DNA of 64,000 nt from contig JAKTNV010000010.1 of NCBI GenBank assembly GCA_022747635.1, positions 43,081,527 to 43,145,526 on the forward strand. Reading direction: 5' to 3'. The notes under the pieces are model-generated. The model saw nothing but the letters and a program-made list of their open reading frames with translations. It did no database searches and had not been told where the DNA came from. A program made the position numbers and the translations under genes. Positions 47,189 to 60,660 of the stretch are shown here, piece after piece (position 1 is the first letter of the stretch; each line of letters opens with the position of its first letter). Source of the DNA: Hetaerina americana (Eukaryota; Arthropoda; Insecta; Odonata; Calopterygidae).

Positions 47189-47206
47189 AAAAAAAAAAAA
47201 AAAAAA
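47189..47206 (+). repeat. Poly-A run (18 A)
   Basis: Eighteen A residues lie only a few bases before the SINE at 47211. The SINE's own tail is at its other end, so this may be the tail of a separate retroposed piece or a target-site tract. Confidence 0.9.
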
Positions 47207-47210
47207 TTAT

Positions 47211-47483
47211 TACCCACCCAGAGGGCCCGGGTTCAAATCCCGGCGGTGTTGAATATTTTTCAGAGGTATCTCGATCCCTGCTTGAGGTGCTTTGTGGAGG
47301 GCACTTTGAGTGAGTACGCCGTCCGTCGGATGGGACGTTAAGCTGCGGACCCCTTGGCGCCTTTCGTTAAGAGTAGGCTAATGCCGACGCCGGGTTTCTC
47401 TCCACCCTTCATCCTTTCCTATCCATCCCCTATGGCGCAAATGACCTCAGCTGTCGGTCGCCTCCCCTCAAAACTACTACTAC
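47211..47483 (+). mobile_element. SINE family 2, copy 3 (CpG-preserved)
   Basis: It starts in the B-box part of the head (GGGTTCAAATCCCGGCGG) and has the full body with CCGTCGGATGGGACGTTAAG and GCCGACGCCGGG, plus an ACTACTACTAC tail. The 5' half of the tRNA head is missing. It has 18 CpGs, twice the number in the intronic copies. Confidence 0.9.
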
Positions 47484-48029
47484 AAAATTATTAGGTTTTG
47501 GTAATTATATTTGGAATGTGGAAGCAAGGGTGCTGATTCATTTTGGGTGAAGGTAATTATTTTTCTTACGCGCAAACATGAGCATTCTAACGGAAAGGTT
47601 TGAAGCTGAAAGAGGATTTTGGTGTGCGACGACGGCGCCCCGCCATGGAGATTGAAGGAAGTAGTCTTGGTTAGGCGTAGCCGGTATAAGCCGAGTCGAC
47701 AGGACAGTTTTCCAAGTCGCAAGGCTGGGATCTCTATCACCGTCGTGCATAAAAAAATGGTTACTAGGCAAAGATAATTCGGCCGATAATAATGGTAATG
47801 GGTAATGCTAGGGCACACAGCTATGATAAAAGATCGCATCGTGTTGTGCTCTTATTTTGCATATTTTTTCGCTGATATTAGGTGTAATTTCGTATTAAAT
47901 GGACATAATTATTAAGACCCTATTATCGTCTGAAGAATATTTTATCAAATTACAAATGCATGTTGAAAGTGGTGATGAAATGTCTACTCCTCTTTCTCAG
48001 TTTTGCTAAGGAAGATTGCTGGATTCATG

Positions 48030-48640
48030 TTTAGTGAGGGAGGGTATAAAGCCGAGGAGCGATACTCGAATGTAATAGTCATCATCCACTGCGAGAGATC
48101 TCCCAAGACGACGCCGATTCCTCCTCCTTCCCCGTGGTTCGTGTGTCGTCGTCTCACCCGTTGCGTGCGCGACCCCGTCCCTCTTCCTCTCCGCCCCCCT
48201 CTCCATCGAGGTCTCTTTCAACCCCCTCAAGAAGCATTCATTCTCTCCGCCACACACCCCCCGGGACACCGCCAGCCCTTCCCTCCGTCGCCGCAACAGC
48301 TGCTGCGCTCTCTCCACAACCTCCCCTCCCCACTGCCTTCACCCCCTTGCAATAAAGGGGTGTGGGGTGAGAGCGCGGGGAGAGGTTCCCTGTGGTTGGT
48401 CGGGGTGGAGACACCCTCCACCCACCCCCGCCCCCTTAGCCGGTTGCTCTCCCCCCTCTCTTCCGTGCCCGAGCCTTTGCCCCCCCTCCGTGGCACGCCC
48501 TTCTGGAATAATGGCCTTATGGGGGGAATGGAACCCCCTCGTCCTCGGTTCCTGACCGGGTCGCTTCACGAATGCGAAGGGAATCCGAAGAACCCCAAAA
48601 AGTCAGGGGATTTGAATGTTGGTCACGGATTGGGGAGGCT
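48030..48640 (+). promoter_or_regulatory. GC-rich island with TATA box, possible alternative promoter
   Basis: GGGTATAAAGCC places TATAAA at 48045-48050, and TAGTCATCATCC lies about 30-36 bp downstream, the right spacing for an initiator. About 500 bp of extremely C-rich, CpG-rich sequence follow. A long open frame here (48003-48770) is a by-product of the base composition: proline/serine/arginine-rich in several overlapping frames, with no family motif. Confidence 0.3.
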
Positions 48641-49059
48641 GGGCGTTATCTGTGCGGGTACCATGGAATCGAGAGAGTTTGGAAGAAATAGTCGAGGAAA
48701 ATATGCATCCTCCTGTTTTCATAATTTCACATCCACCCCCATTCTCAAAATTCGCGATCGAAACACATAAGGATGGAAGCACAAAGTATTAATATATATA
48801 GATTTATAGGCATAGATATTTCCAAACCCTACTGGTGCTCACGCAGTCATATTTTAACTTTTTTGTCGTATCGTGGAAATGCATGTGTTTATGCCCGATG
48901 GATTAGGGCATTGGATTGCTAGCTCTCGCATCGCCTGTCCTCCTTGGATATGAAACTTGAGGAGCATGTATTAGTGAATCCAGCAGTACTACATGCCCTC
49001 TTTGTCTGGAACTTTCCCCGTCAATGGTAGGCATCCGATTCTCTGTCTCTCGCGCTCCC

Positions 49060-49090
49060 TGCCCCCCCCCCCAAGCCCCCCTCCCCTCTT
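49060..49090 (-). other. G-quadruplex-prone tract (C-rich on +)
   Basis: A run of 12 C (49061-49072) plus further C runs within 30 bp. The - strand has three or more G tracts with short loops, able to form a quadruplex. It lies inside a CpG-rich island. Confidence 0.5.
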
Positions 49091-50129
49091 CCGTCATGCC
49101 GCCGCCCTCCCTTTCTCGCCCCGTGCATCTCCCGTGCGAGCGGCTTGCGATTTGGAGTAAACGACCGACCATATCGATTTGTCTATTGGCTTCGAAACGA
49201 TTTCCTCGTTTTCATTTTAATTCCACCCTTCCTCTCTCGCGTCTTCACTCGTTTCTTAAAAACATGCATCTTGTGCCGATGGACTGCTAACGGCGTTACA
49301 GCGGGACTCCACATAAATATCATGGAGGCTACTATTCAGAATGCCGAGGTAATATTACTGTGGAGGTTTCTTGTTGACTATGGAATTTGAGTTGTGATAA
49401 ATGGGGTAAGTTTCTTGTAGAAAAAACCCCTTTTAGTTTAGACATTTTTCCCGACGAAATTATCGTTCGTGGTGTCAATCTGTTTTCCCTGGAGATTTTT
49501 TTAAAACTATCCAGGCGAGCCGCAGATGTTAATCTCGGTATTTGTGCACAAACCTAGCAATTTGATTGAATTTATGCATATGTCGGTGCATTATTAAAAT
49601 TAGGTATAGTAAGTTTTTGTAATTATTTCCTCGAACGTATTGACTTGTAGGATTTTCTTTTCTTGAAGATAAGTTATGGGGAATGGCGAGCTAGTTATTC
49701 CAGCAGTCAAACGGGAAATCATTGGCAAGAAAAGACGTAGTACAAACACTGACAGTTTTGATACTTGGTTTGTAGCCAGCATCTCACCCTATCTGTTCAT
49801 AGTCCCATTGTCATTTACAAAGTGTGATTTAACATATACTATAATTTGATGAGGGCGGTATGCATTTGCGTGTGTTTGGTTCTACTCGCTTTCTCGGCTT
49901 TCATTGACTAATTGTACTTAAAAGAAAGGGCGAAGGGAACCTGGAGGACATTGTATGTGTTGTGAAGTCTAAATAATTATTTGTGTTGGTTTTCCCCAAC
50001 ACAGGCTTTAAGCTTTATTCCTACTCTGAAGGTATTTTCTTCGTTATCGTCTTGTGTATCTAATTAAATGATCTCCGACAGAATAGGCGTCCTGCCAAAG
50101 TATTTTCCTTCTGTTCTCCAATTATTCCG

Positions 50130-50500
50130 ACGGCATTCTCTTTGCTGACGGGCCAGCCATTGGCGACCGAATGGCCTTTAAACGTGTGGGTGTGGGATCG
50201 CGGTGGATGCCGGATGGGGGTATCCAAGGGTGGCCGAGACACCCCAAGGGAGGAAGGTGCTTCGCATAGTTCGCCGGACATGCCGCGGAAACCGATCGAT
50301 CTGTCGAGTGTCGGGGTGCAGCGTGCATTCGATTCGTCCCGGATGTGCGGACTTTGCTTTTCACGCCGAGGCAATGAATAATCGTGTGAGTGGAGGCGTC
50401 CGGAACCAAGTGGCTCGGAGATAGTGAGAGGTAATGCCCGATGTTGGTTCATGGTCGTTGGAAAAGTTCTTTCTGCTCGAGGGGAAGCCGGTGCGGTGAC
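50130..50500. promoter_or_regulatory. CpG island
   Basis: 31 CpG in the 360 bp from 50101, close to or above random expectation. No reading frame on either strand resembles a known protein. It could be an enhancer or alternative promoter. Confidence 0.35.
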
Positions 50501-53500
50501 CTTGGTTTTTTCCTCATTTGGTGTCATGTTCAGTTAATGTGGACATGTGCTTAACATTCCTCACAAGGCGGGGAAATTATATCCTTCATTAGCACGAGTG
50601 CTTTAATCAGCATTCTCTTACAGTCACACGAGATCATCAAAATGACTATTAGAATCCAGGCATAGCTCCGAAACAATTGTGGACATTTTGCGTTAGCGTT
50701 TTAACAGTCGGATGTTTTTGTCGTTATCATCGTCGTCTCGTTAGACCTGTGATGTTAAATAGTTCATTGATGCGACCATATTGATGCCCCTAGTATAAAT
50801 ATGTTTCCGAATTGGAATAAATAACACTAAGTACCTTCATGTGTCTCGTTAATACGTTATAAACTCCAGAAGTTCGTATTCTTTGTGTAAGTAGCTGAAC
50901 ATTCCAGGTCTCGTAATCACCTATGCTTAGAATATGTGCCTCCAAATTTCGACGTGCGAGAGTTGGGTTCGAGGTAAAAAAAAAGTTCGGAATCTTTCCC
51001 TTTTTGAAGATTCTATGTAATGCTTTTCCTCTGGGACTTCGACCGCATTAATTGATAACGTCACAGTATTTACCCTTACTCTCAAAGCGTTAATTCTGTT
51101 CTGATTATCTGCTTTGATTCGCTACTCATCATTCGCTCGGCGAGATCAAACCAGCCTGAAGCTCACGTCTTTCACGCTCGTCTATTTCAGGTGTATCAAA
51201 TCTTCTGTGATGGTGATCTTTGATGACCGACCTGCTCATTCCTGCACCCGTTCTCGACCACTTCTACCGCGAACACTTGAGCACCTCATAATCGACGTAT
51301 TTTTCTTCGGACATTAACGGGCTTACGGTTAACAGAGTAGTACCAAAATTAGTATCAGCTAATGGCCGGACTTACTTGAAATAAAAACTAAGGGTATAAA
51401 ATTTGAAAAAAAAATTAAAAATGCACTGGAATTCAACTGTTTCACTTTTCTGATATTAAACTTGAAATGTTTCACTTATTATTTCCAAAGCATTTCGTGT
51501 TAGAATAATTCAATCACGTAACTTCACCCCTCTATTCGCCGTAACCATGCTAAATATTCGGCTATTGCTTGTCCTAGGGAAGCAAATTAAAATGCTTGCC
51601 ACCAAATTGGCTTCAACTTGAATATTTATTTGCCTTAACGCCGCCGGGGATGGTCATGAAACTATTAATTGCCGGAGTTGTCATGGGAAAAATACCGTGG
51701 GATTCGGCTCAAGTTTGAATATGCATCATTATTTTAGGGCTCTTGGTGCGAATTTCGTGTGAGTTTCGCGCTTTACTGCGTTTGGTTTTTCGCTTGTGAA
51801 TCGATTATGTACAATTCATGTGAAACTTACACTAAGGGCATTATGATCGCTTTAATATATGCCGTCATGAATAATAATATAACGCCTCTACGTTCACCAC
51901 CGATATTGACGAAATATGTACAATATATTCATATAATTAAAAGGGAAATAATTGATTTAGCAGTTTTAATTTTAATTATAGCTCTATAAGTTTTTGCCAA
52001 ATTTTAATAGGAGTAGAAAAGTTTCAAAATTTTGTTTTGCATTACAGAGGTTATATATATTTTCAGTGATGATTTAATAATATTGGTCATGGCGGTACAA
52101 GATTAGTTTTAGCTAGCATGCTTACACCAATGAGAACAAAAATGGCCGTAATGAAAAAGCTTGCAAATCGTTTGGAAAGGGTAGTGAGGCACAAAATTTA
52201 AAAGGTGTAAACGAAGGCCATACTTATGCAATATATGTATTTATCTGTTTGTATATGTAATGGTATACATTGCCGCCAAATTTCTATGTTCAGACTTGCT
52301 TGAATGCCCTTCGTGCGAATGGAAATTTGTTTATGCACCTACAAAAGAGCCGTCGTTGTTTGGGAATGTAGTTTTCCTTTGTTCTCCCTATCAGGATACC
52401 GTTTTCCATGGCACCGATTAATTTTTAGTTCTTGTCCTAGGCGCGCACTTGACATAACGAAGTTATGAAAACTTGAACTAAGTGGAATAAAATAGCATTT
52501 TTCGATAACGTATTCCCCGGAGCATACTTCGGTTTCTGTTGAAGGAGAACCCGTCAATCTGCATTTTTCAAGGTCTCCTCTTTAATACCTTTTTCGCGGG
52601 CACGCTCATTTTTTCTCGTTACATGTAACCAAATAGATTGGCCGCCTATGTGGGGAAGCACGTCAAACAAGTCTTGTGTTGCGGTTCTTGTATTCCTCTC
52701 AATGTTCAAGAATACGCAATCATTTAGGGAGTGCCGTTTGCGAATACAGAATAAGGCTAATCAGGTAGCAGGAAACTTCGTTGATCTATCAAAACTGAAA
52801 AGCATGCCGTTTTATTCATTGATTAATGCATAATCAGAAAAGTAATATGCAATGATATAACGCAAGGAAATCTGTGGAGCGGGCTATATTTGTCAATCAC
52901 GTGATCGTGGCAGACATGCTCCATGTTTTGATGTGGCCTTACCATTCATTACGCTTCATCCAATGCTTTCGCACACATTTTCCTTGTCCCCCAGGGTCAG
53001 CTTTCGTCGCCTCTCTGATTTCAGGACCACTCATTATAACCAATTTCGAACCGCGACCTTACCTACTGCTTCTCCCACGGCTTCTCCGTAATGCAGGTCG
53101 CGAACGCAGCAGTTGCCTTCACCATTCGGTGTCGCTTTCTTCCCTCGCCTCTCCTTCCCTCTCTCGGTTTCGTTTCTCATTCAGACCGGCTCTCCTCTCT
53201 AATGGTTGATCGTGCTCTCTCCTATATTCATCGGGGACAGGTTTGTGTTTTTTTAATAGAACCCTTTCATTGCATCTTAATGATCACCAGTTTTCCACTA
53301 GCGCACGGGATCTCTACCGCGCCTGGCTCCTTCCCATGCTATCTAGTCCTCGGTCTGTATCCCTCTTTTACTTGTTCTCTTCACATTTTGCATTCGGCTC
53401 CTTAATCTCATGCATTTGGAGCGAAGTGTCGGCAAGCAGTCCCACTTCCCAATCTTCGTCCTGAATAATTGCGCTCTCAGTTCCCCCCCTTCGGCTGATG

Positions 53501-53661
53501 GCAGTGCCGCGTTCAATCGACCGCAAACCTACCCCTTGAGTCTTGCACAGTGGGGCGAAGCAAGGGGTGGTGGCTGACAACCGTCTCCTTTTCCTCGCTG
53601 GGTGCGAAAGTCGACCCATCGATATTCCGTATGTTAGTTGCATTGTTGTCAGTTTCCTCTT

Positions 53662-53932
53662 CAGTAGTTGTAGTTTTTGTGAGAGGCGACCGACAGCCAA
53701 AGTCTTTTGCGCCATTAGGGATGGATGGAAAAGGAAGGGTGGAGGGAAACCCGGCGTCGGCATTAGCCTTCTCGAAAGGCGCCAAGGGGTCCGCAGCTTA
53801 ACGTCCCATCCGACGGTGGACGTACTCACTCAAAGTGCTCTCCACAATGCACATCAAGCAGGGATCGGGATAGCGCTGAAAAATATTAGTCGCCAGCTTT
53901 TGAACCCGGGCCCTCTCAGTGGGAAATCTTTA
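53662..53932 (-). mobile_element. SINE family 2, copy 4 (antisense, CpG-preserved)
   Basis: On the - strand the head has GAGGGCCCGGGTTCAAAAGC, then the body with CCGTCGGATGGGACGTTAAG (one 3-bp gap) and GCCGACGCCGGGTTTCC, ending in a CTACAACTACTG tail. It has 17 CpGs. Confidence 0.9.
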
Positions 53933-56489
53933 CGTAAGTGACCGCATCATCCCGATCCCCTTCCTCTTCAGTTTGGGATATTGGTTGGGTTTCTTGTGTC
54001 GACAGAAGTATTTTTGACATCTATACAGGAAGAGGAATATTTTACTTATTTTTTCAGAATCTGTTTTGATCCTTATATTCCGCCTCCTTCCAGCGGACCC
54101 TTTTTTCATCCACATGGGCCTTGTGTAGTTGTGTGGAAGGTTTTCGTTCTATTTATGTAATAATTATTGGAGGATATTAATTCGTATGTCTATACATAAT
54201 GGAGCTCGTGACTGATGCCTTGAATTTGACTTCTTTGTTAAGTTTATTATGATTTAATTAAAATAATAAAAGGGCGACCGAAGTAAGATTTGGGGCCCGG
54301 TATCCGTGAACTAGGGGAAATGCCGAAGCGACATAAAGCGATAACACACCATTGCAGACGTAATGAGTCACATTGTAATAACGTAAAGTAGCGAACAATA
54401 AGTTACGTCGTGCAGCGTCCCACTGACTCATCTTTTTATTCCGTATTCATAGTAATGAATTAGGCTAGAATAATTGGACAGAATTACTGGGAGGGGTTAT
54501 TAATCACAGCTTGATTTTCCGAAGTTGGCCTAACTTGTATCCAAGCATGCTACCTGCCACCATGCTACTGGGCTCAGGTGTGGCCTCCGAAAACCAAAAT
54601 TCGTGGACGTAATGGAAGCGGTTCCAGTTGGACCCAACCGTACTATATTTTTTCCGACTACCAACTGGTTCGGCAGCAGTTGATTTTACGGCCGATTTGG
54701 ATTGGCCATTTGGAACGTTTTATATTTTTATGTAATGTGAAACCTGTCAGAAGTTCTATAAACGTCAGTGACGTGACCTTTTCCCCCTCGGAATGACTAA
54801 ATGTTGCTCATGGATTAGTGGTCTTGAAAATGCGTTGTTTAAGCTTCAAGGTCTTTCGTGTTCATATTTTCAACGACTATGCCAAATAGTAAATTGTCGA
54901 TTAAACTATTTACTATTTTTTCAACTTATCTCCAAGTTTTTCTATGTTCACGAATTACAAATGCGTGACTTATGTCGATTATCTATGTTTAAATATTTTC
55001 CTAATATTGCTGTATGGTTTCTGCCGTAGAACGATCATAATAGTGCTATAGCATGGTCGTTACCAAAAGCCCTAGCTGATCAGGAGTGTGTGGCCTCCAG
55101 GTGTTAACCTGCTGTTTGCATAAATGTTGAATTCATTCACAATCTAAATAGCATACGTCTGTTGGGAGCAAAGTGCACCCAAGTTTTGTATTAGTCTAAG
55201 ACACATGCGGCATAACATTCGCAATAGTATGAATATTCACACTAAGCAGTGGTCGTTCGTTGAAGTGTGATGTATCATTGCCTGAGAACGCTGTGTTGTG
55301 CATCCAGTTCTGTCAAGGAAGCGGTGGCGTTGGAATTTTTTAAAATTTCTGTCCTCGTTCACAGACGGCTCATTTCAGGGCTGTTTGAATGGATGGCGTG
55401 TCTGTGAATGAATCAGCTTATTTCACCAATCTTGTAGCCTCACTGGCTTGCTTTTTATCCATGTCCTGCGAGGTTATGACCACTTGTGGTAAACCTTGAG
55501 AAATAGGCGACCAAGCTGTGATGCATTTACTTAAAGACTCGTCACAGGCCTTTCATTGAAAGAAGCGTTCATGTTATGTTGAAAAAGGGGTTGCAACTCA
55601 GGCAGCTTCGTCGTGCAGTTGATTTATTTATTTATAGTCATAGGAATACAACATCCTCCGGAATAATCTATTTTGAGCACAGATATTTGTAAATTAGATC
55701 CCTTAGTCCGAATTTTAAGAATCTCTTTGCTAATTCGAATGGTGGTGAGTCGAATTGGGTTATTAATAAATATATTTTTAAGTTAATGGACGTAAGGAAT
55801 GTATTTGTTATTTATTTTAAAGATAATTAATAAAAAAGTCAACGCTTGTGGAATTTTTTAAGCGCCATAGTGTATTCGTCACCCCTACGCAGAATAATTT
55901 AATATCTACGAGTTAGAGTATTGAGAGTAATCGTCAGCCACTAATAATGCCATCGGAATGCACAATTTGTGACCGAATCGGGTCTGGCATGCCCGTTGGA
56001 AATTAAGGGGTGCACAACCTGTTGCTGTCGCGACCATAGTGTGTTTGAACTCATTCTATGATTTATTGAACTTGGTTTGTGGCTTTCCGGTTGGATGGGG
56101 CCATAATTATCCGTAAATTCACATGCTATAAGATGGACTTTTCAGTAAGTGTCGTCATTCAGTCTACTAACTGTAGCGATCTCTTAAGGGTTTATCCTGA
56201 TCCCAATTTTAACGATTTGGAACGATATTGAACGGCTTGCGTAATGGATTTGATTAGCTGAAGAGATTTTTTATCTGCAGTAAAATCCTGTTCAACATCG
56301 ATATATCTGAAGAATGATTTTTTCAATGCTGCGGAGAATATTCCAACTTCGTGAATACCCTATCTTAAATTAATTTTGGACTTGATGCATATTAGAGTAG
56401 GCGCGGGCATTGTTTATTTTCCTCAGATCGTGAAACCATTAGATATATGAAAAGGGGTGAGTGTGGCTTAAATATATGTTCTGTATCCG

Positions 56490-56613
56490 AAGAGCTCCTC
56501 CTTCCTTACGACCCCATGATCCCATGGACTCCTCCCTCCCAAGCGACTCCGTCGCGCGAATGGCATCATCTGCGCTCCATATACACTCGCGCGCTTAATG
56601 GACGCTCTTTCGT
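56490..56613 (+). promoter_or_regulatory. CpG-rich block ending in a strong splice donor (possible alternative first exon)
   Basis: Contains CTCCGTCGCGCGAATGG and CACTCGCGCGCTTAATGG, and ends TTTCGT|GTAAGTAAAT with GT at 56614. This is a plausible unmethylated alternative first exon joined to the same downstream gene. There is no direct proof. Confidence 0.25.
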
Positions 56614-57729
56614 GTAAGTAAATGTAAACATGGCCTGTTTATTTGATTTTTTAAAAGCGCTTTTGCTCCCCTCCCTCATGTTGCAATATCGTGTCTCTTG
56701 TCCGATTTTTTATTTTCAATCGAATCTTGTACGCTATTCCTTGGAAGAGGCGTTACTCTTTATTCTGCGATTGACTAATGTTGATAATATACGCCCGTCC
56801 ATTAGTACAGCTTATGTTGGGCGTAGTTAGGCGCTCCAAAATCATCCTCCTGGCCCTCCAGCGTAGTGAAATGCTGCTTAGTGGACCACTGAAGCGACAT
56901 ATTAAGATTTCTTTGTTTCGATTTATCTTGTTCTCAAGATATAACTATTCTTTGAATCTCTAACCGGTATCGGTAACGATTTATCTTTTCTTATAATCCA
57001 TATTTGGAAAGTTTGGGATGTCTATTTATCGGCGAGTCGAATCGCCTAACCACTAATAAGGCGTTATTATTGATTCAATGGTCTTTGTTATTTTAACTGG
57101 TAAAAATTCAGTTAATCTAGGTTTATTTCTCACTTTTTAAATTTTTGCTATCGTAAAGAAACGCTGCCGATCCTAAACTCCATCGTATGTAGATAGTACG
57201 TAAGTTTTCTTTGTATTTCCGCGGAGAAGTAAATGTTCCTACGTGGGCATTTGCAGATACTGAACCCTTACTACCGTTATATGAGAGTTTATGAGTTTAG
57301 GCGCTCTCGGATAATATTCACCTCTGTCTAATCTCTAAGAGATTAATAAGACAGTTTGTGTTTTCGTGTGGTGATTTCTTGTGCGCGTGAATTAAAGTCC
57401 TAAAGGGTACACGTTTCGGTAACAATCGGTACACGCGTACTGAAAGAATTACCTCATGACAAGTTTGGCTTTAAGAAAAATAACCAACTGACCTCGAATG
57501 AATAAACGCAGAAATTAATTAGGGTGAATTAGGAAGTGATAAATTCCTTATTTATAATATTATCATTTAAATATAGATAGCAGCCCTTCCTTTTCTTATT
57601 TGGTTTTAACCATCTACCATGGCCGTGTCACTCCTCCTTGACATGAAGCGCGACATTGGGCAGCTTCTATTTCGAATAGCCACTGCCCTCTCGTGCTCCC
57701 TTTTGCTACCATTTTTTCTTTTCATTTTT

Positions 57730-58030
57730 TGGCCATGGGACGGTTAATTGCCGCTGGCGACTGTGGGCGCATCTAAGTTGCGAACTCGGGGGGCCGGGCT
57801 GGGCTGGCGATGAAAGGAGGGATGCTTGGGGGAGGTGGGGGCGTATCGGTGCCTCGAAAGACCCCTCTCTGGGTCTCCCTCTCGCCTCTCATTTGCAGCG
57901 GTTGGCCCCACTGCTCTGGCTAGAGCTACCTCCCCCACTACCCCAATTGCCTTCTTTCCTTCCCCAACACACCGTGCCATATGCCAAGGGGAAACTGCAC
58001 ACCTGCCGCCGCGGCCTCCCCTTCGTAAAT
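57730..58030. promoter_or_regulatory. GC-rich island
   Basis: Dense GC with GGGGGGCCGGGCTGGGCTGG near 57788 and CCGCCGCGGCC near 58004. Overlapping open frames on both strands reflect base composition only. Confidence 0.25.
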
Positions 58031-60660
58031 TTTTTTTTCATAGTACGGGTCAATTTACAGCTTTGGCGTCTGCCCCTGTATTTGGTCATGTATTATTTGT
58101 GATTAGTCAGAGTAAGGGCATAATTAATAAACGTGGCCTTTGTTCTCGCATTTGGGAGACAAGCGTTTATTCCATTGAGATCCCCTCCCAGGGATGAACT
58201 GGGATGTGCTCCATGATGTAGGGAGAGAAACAGCTAATTCGTTAGCTTTTAGGCCCGAATGTTTCGTGGTGAAGAGAGGCTGAGGTGAACGTGAATATTT
58301 TTCGCCTGGATCGGGAATTCGCTGCTTAAGAGGGCTTCATCCCTCGGCTGCCTGTCGCCTGACCCCCAGTCCCAGGTAGTTGTGCGACGTAATGGGGAGG
58401 AGAAATCTTATTGAAGGCTACGGGTCACATATTAATGCCCTCTCTCTCCCGGACAAACGTGCTGAACACATTGTGCATACTGGAGAGATGGTATCGGAAT
58501 ACCGTGACAATTCCTTTCATTCCATTCTGCCCATCTTGGTTCCTTGGCAAGAAGGTAGCTTTCTCTAACCACGTCATTCAGTGCACTGAAATTCGAATGT
58601 AGTTGCACCGGGAAAGGTCTGCACTGCGGCCAGCTCTGGATGTCGACCGCCACGTTCCAAGTATGACGTTTGCTGGCATAAGGGAGCAGGACCAACGCCA
58701 TCAAGTGACTTAGTGCCTTTAATTTGTCAGTTCAGAAAAATACTGACTGAACCTGACCAGGTTAATCAAAATTAATTACTGGAAGAATACATTTATTTTT
58801 AGTCGGCGGAATATATTTATTTTCCTAGCTTAAAATTACAATGGTGATAATATCCACAAACTGGGTTCGTGTAGAATTCATGCTGCAGGTTTCTGGGTAA
58901 TTTTAAGTGGGACATTAATGTTTCAAATTTGTCCGCTAGCTTTCCGAATAAGTTTCAATATTTTCGACTAAATTAATAGTCATTATTTTTTCCGTTAGTT
59001 GTATGTCACGTGTCCTATAATGCAAAAAAATGCTTCTCAGTCTAATTGAAATAAATTGATATACAATGCCTCAATCTGCTCATGCCTATGGATACATGAT
59101 AAAACAAAATTAATTTCATTTGAACATTTTGGCCTTGAGCCCAAATACATCATGATACTCATTTGGGTAGTGGCATTGTAGTGTAAAAATTAAATCGTTC
59201 TTTACAATCTTCTGTGACACATGTTATTCTACTGTTTCATCGGGCGTAAGTTCCAATTGCCAAGCGTTTGCTGCTCACATAGCATTAACTTTCCAGGAAT
59301 TGCCATTCTCGATCCCGTTTGCCCAGCAGGCATTCGTATTTGGGACCTGAAGTGCCCGCGCGCGGAGATAAAGGAGGCTGTGTGGTCGATTGCTCTCACT
59401 GCCTTCACCCGACATGGATGTTTGGATGCGTCTTAATAAAACGAAGTAATTACATGTCAGATTAAAAATAAAAAATAGAAGGATATTATGGGTTTCACTT
59501 GCGCATACCATTGATGGATATGATGGACTAATTCCAAACGAATTCTGACTAGAACGATGCTAGCTGACCCTAGGTGAGCAAGGTTGAGGACGTAAGGAGA
59601 GCAATCATATGACTTCAGCGTGTACTCACTCCATTTTCCCAATGGAAACTGAATGCGCCATCATCTGCATGACCGAAAATTCGAGATTTATCGATGCTAT
59701 TTGATAGTAATTAAATGTTATTGTGAAAATAATCCGTAGATTATAAATTCTTAGTTCCATCGCCTAATATTGAGTTTGGTTTATTAATAGCTTCTATTTA
59801 TTTTCGCGAAATGTTTTTTGATAAATAAAAGTGGCCAGAAACATTTTTCTAGCCTCGAATTACTAGATTTCTTAAAACATTTTGTAAACGGTGAATCAAT
59901 GTTGGAACAAGTCAGAAGATGGATGAATCGAAAGGCATTTTTAGTTTCGAGGCTAGTGCGTGCATAGAGCAGGCATACGGAAGCTGGGGAAAACAAAAAA
60001 TTAATAGGCGTGGGATTATAATGATACCGGTGGAAGGTCAGGTGGAGAAGGTGGAGCTACTCCGGTTCCTATTGAAGTTGGACCTTAATTGAGGGAAAAA
60101 TTCTCGAGAAGCTCCTATCGAGATTCTGACCGCTGTGTAAATAATTTGGCTTTTCCGTATTTTCATTATAGTTTATCGCAATCATTTGACTTTTCTTGAG
60201 CTTGAAGTAGGATCTCCACTAGTAGTTCCATGAAATTAATTTTTGGAAACGCGCCTTCGAAATAATTCTAACATGGTGAATGATGTCGTAAGTGAATTTC
60301 TTGGAACGTAGTCCTATAAAGGTTACTCCAATGGTCTGACGCTTTGAAGTCGTCTTGTTGCCGGAATAAAAATATTTTACTCTTTCAATTGGCCGGGTGT
60401 GCTTGATTTAACCTTTTTCGTTATTCGAGTCTTTCTAATTTTTTATTTGTGAAGCAGTAAGACATCTCTATTTTGCAGTGCCGAGCGTGTTTGTTTTGTC
60501 TTTGCTAAGGAATGGACCATTTTTATTCTTTCATTCCCATCTACCTTCTGTCATCGTTCCCGAATTGTGATGCTGTGGGAACCGGCAGTTTTATGGAGTA
60601 ATTTGACTCCAAAATGATCGCCAGACCGAACGATATAATGTCTCAAATAACAGAAATGTA

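Noticed and set aside
48003..48770. 255-codon open frame on the + strand
   Set aside because: It lies over an extreme C-rich island that leaves several frames open on both strands. The product is proline/serine/arginine-rich without any family motif, so base composition explains it.
53543..53941. 132-codon open frame on the + strand
   Set aside because: It runs antisense over the family 2 SINE and into flanking DNA; no coding meaning.
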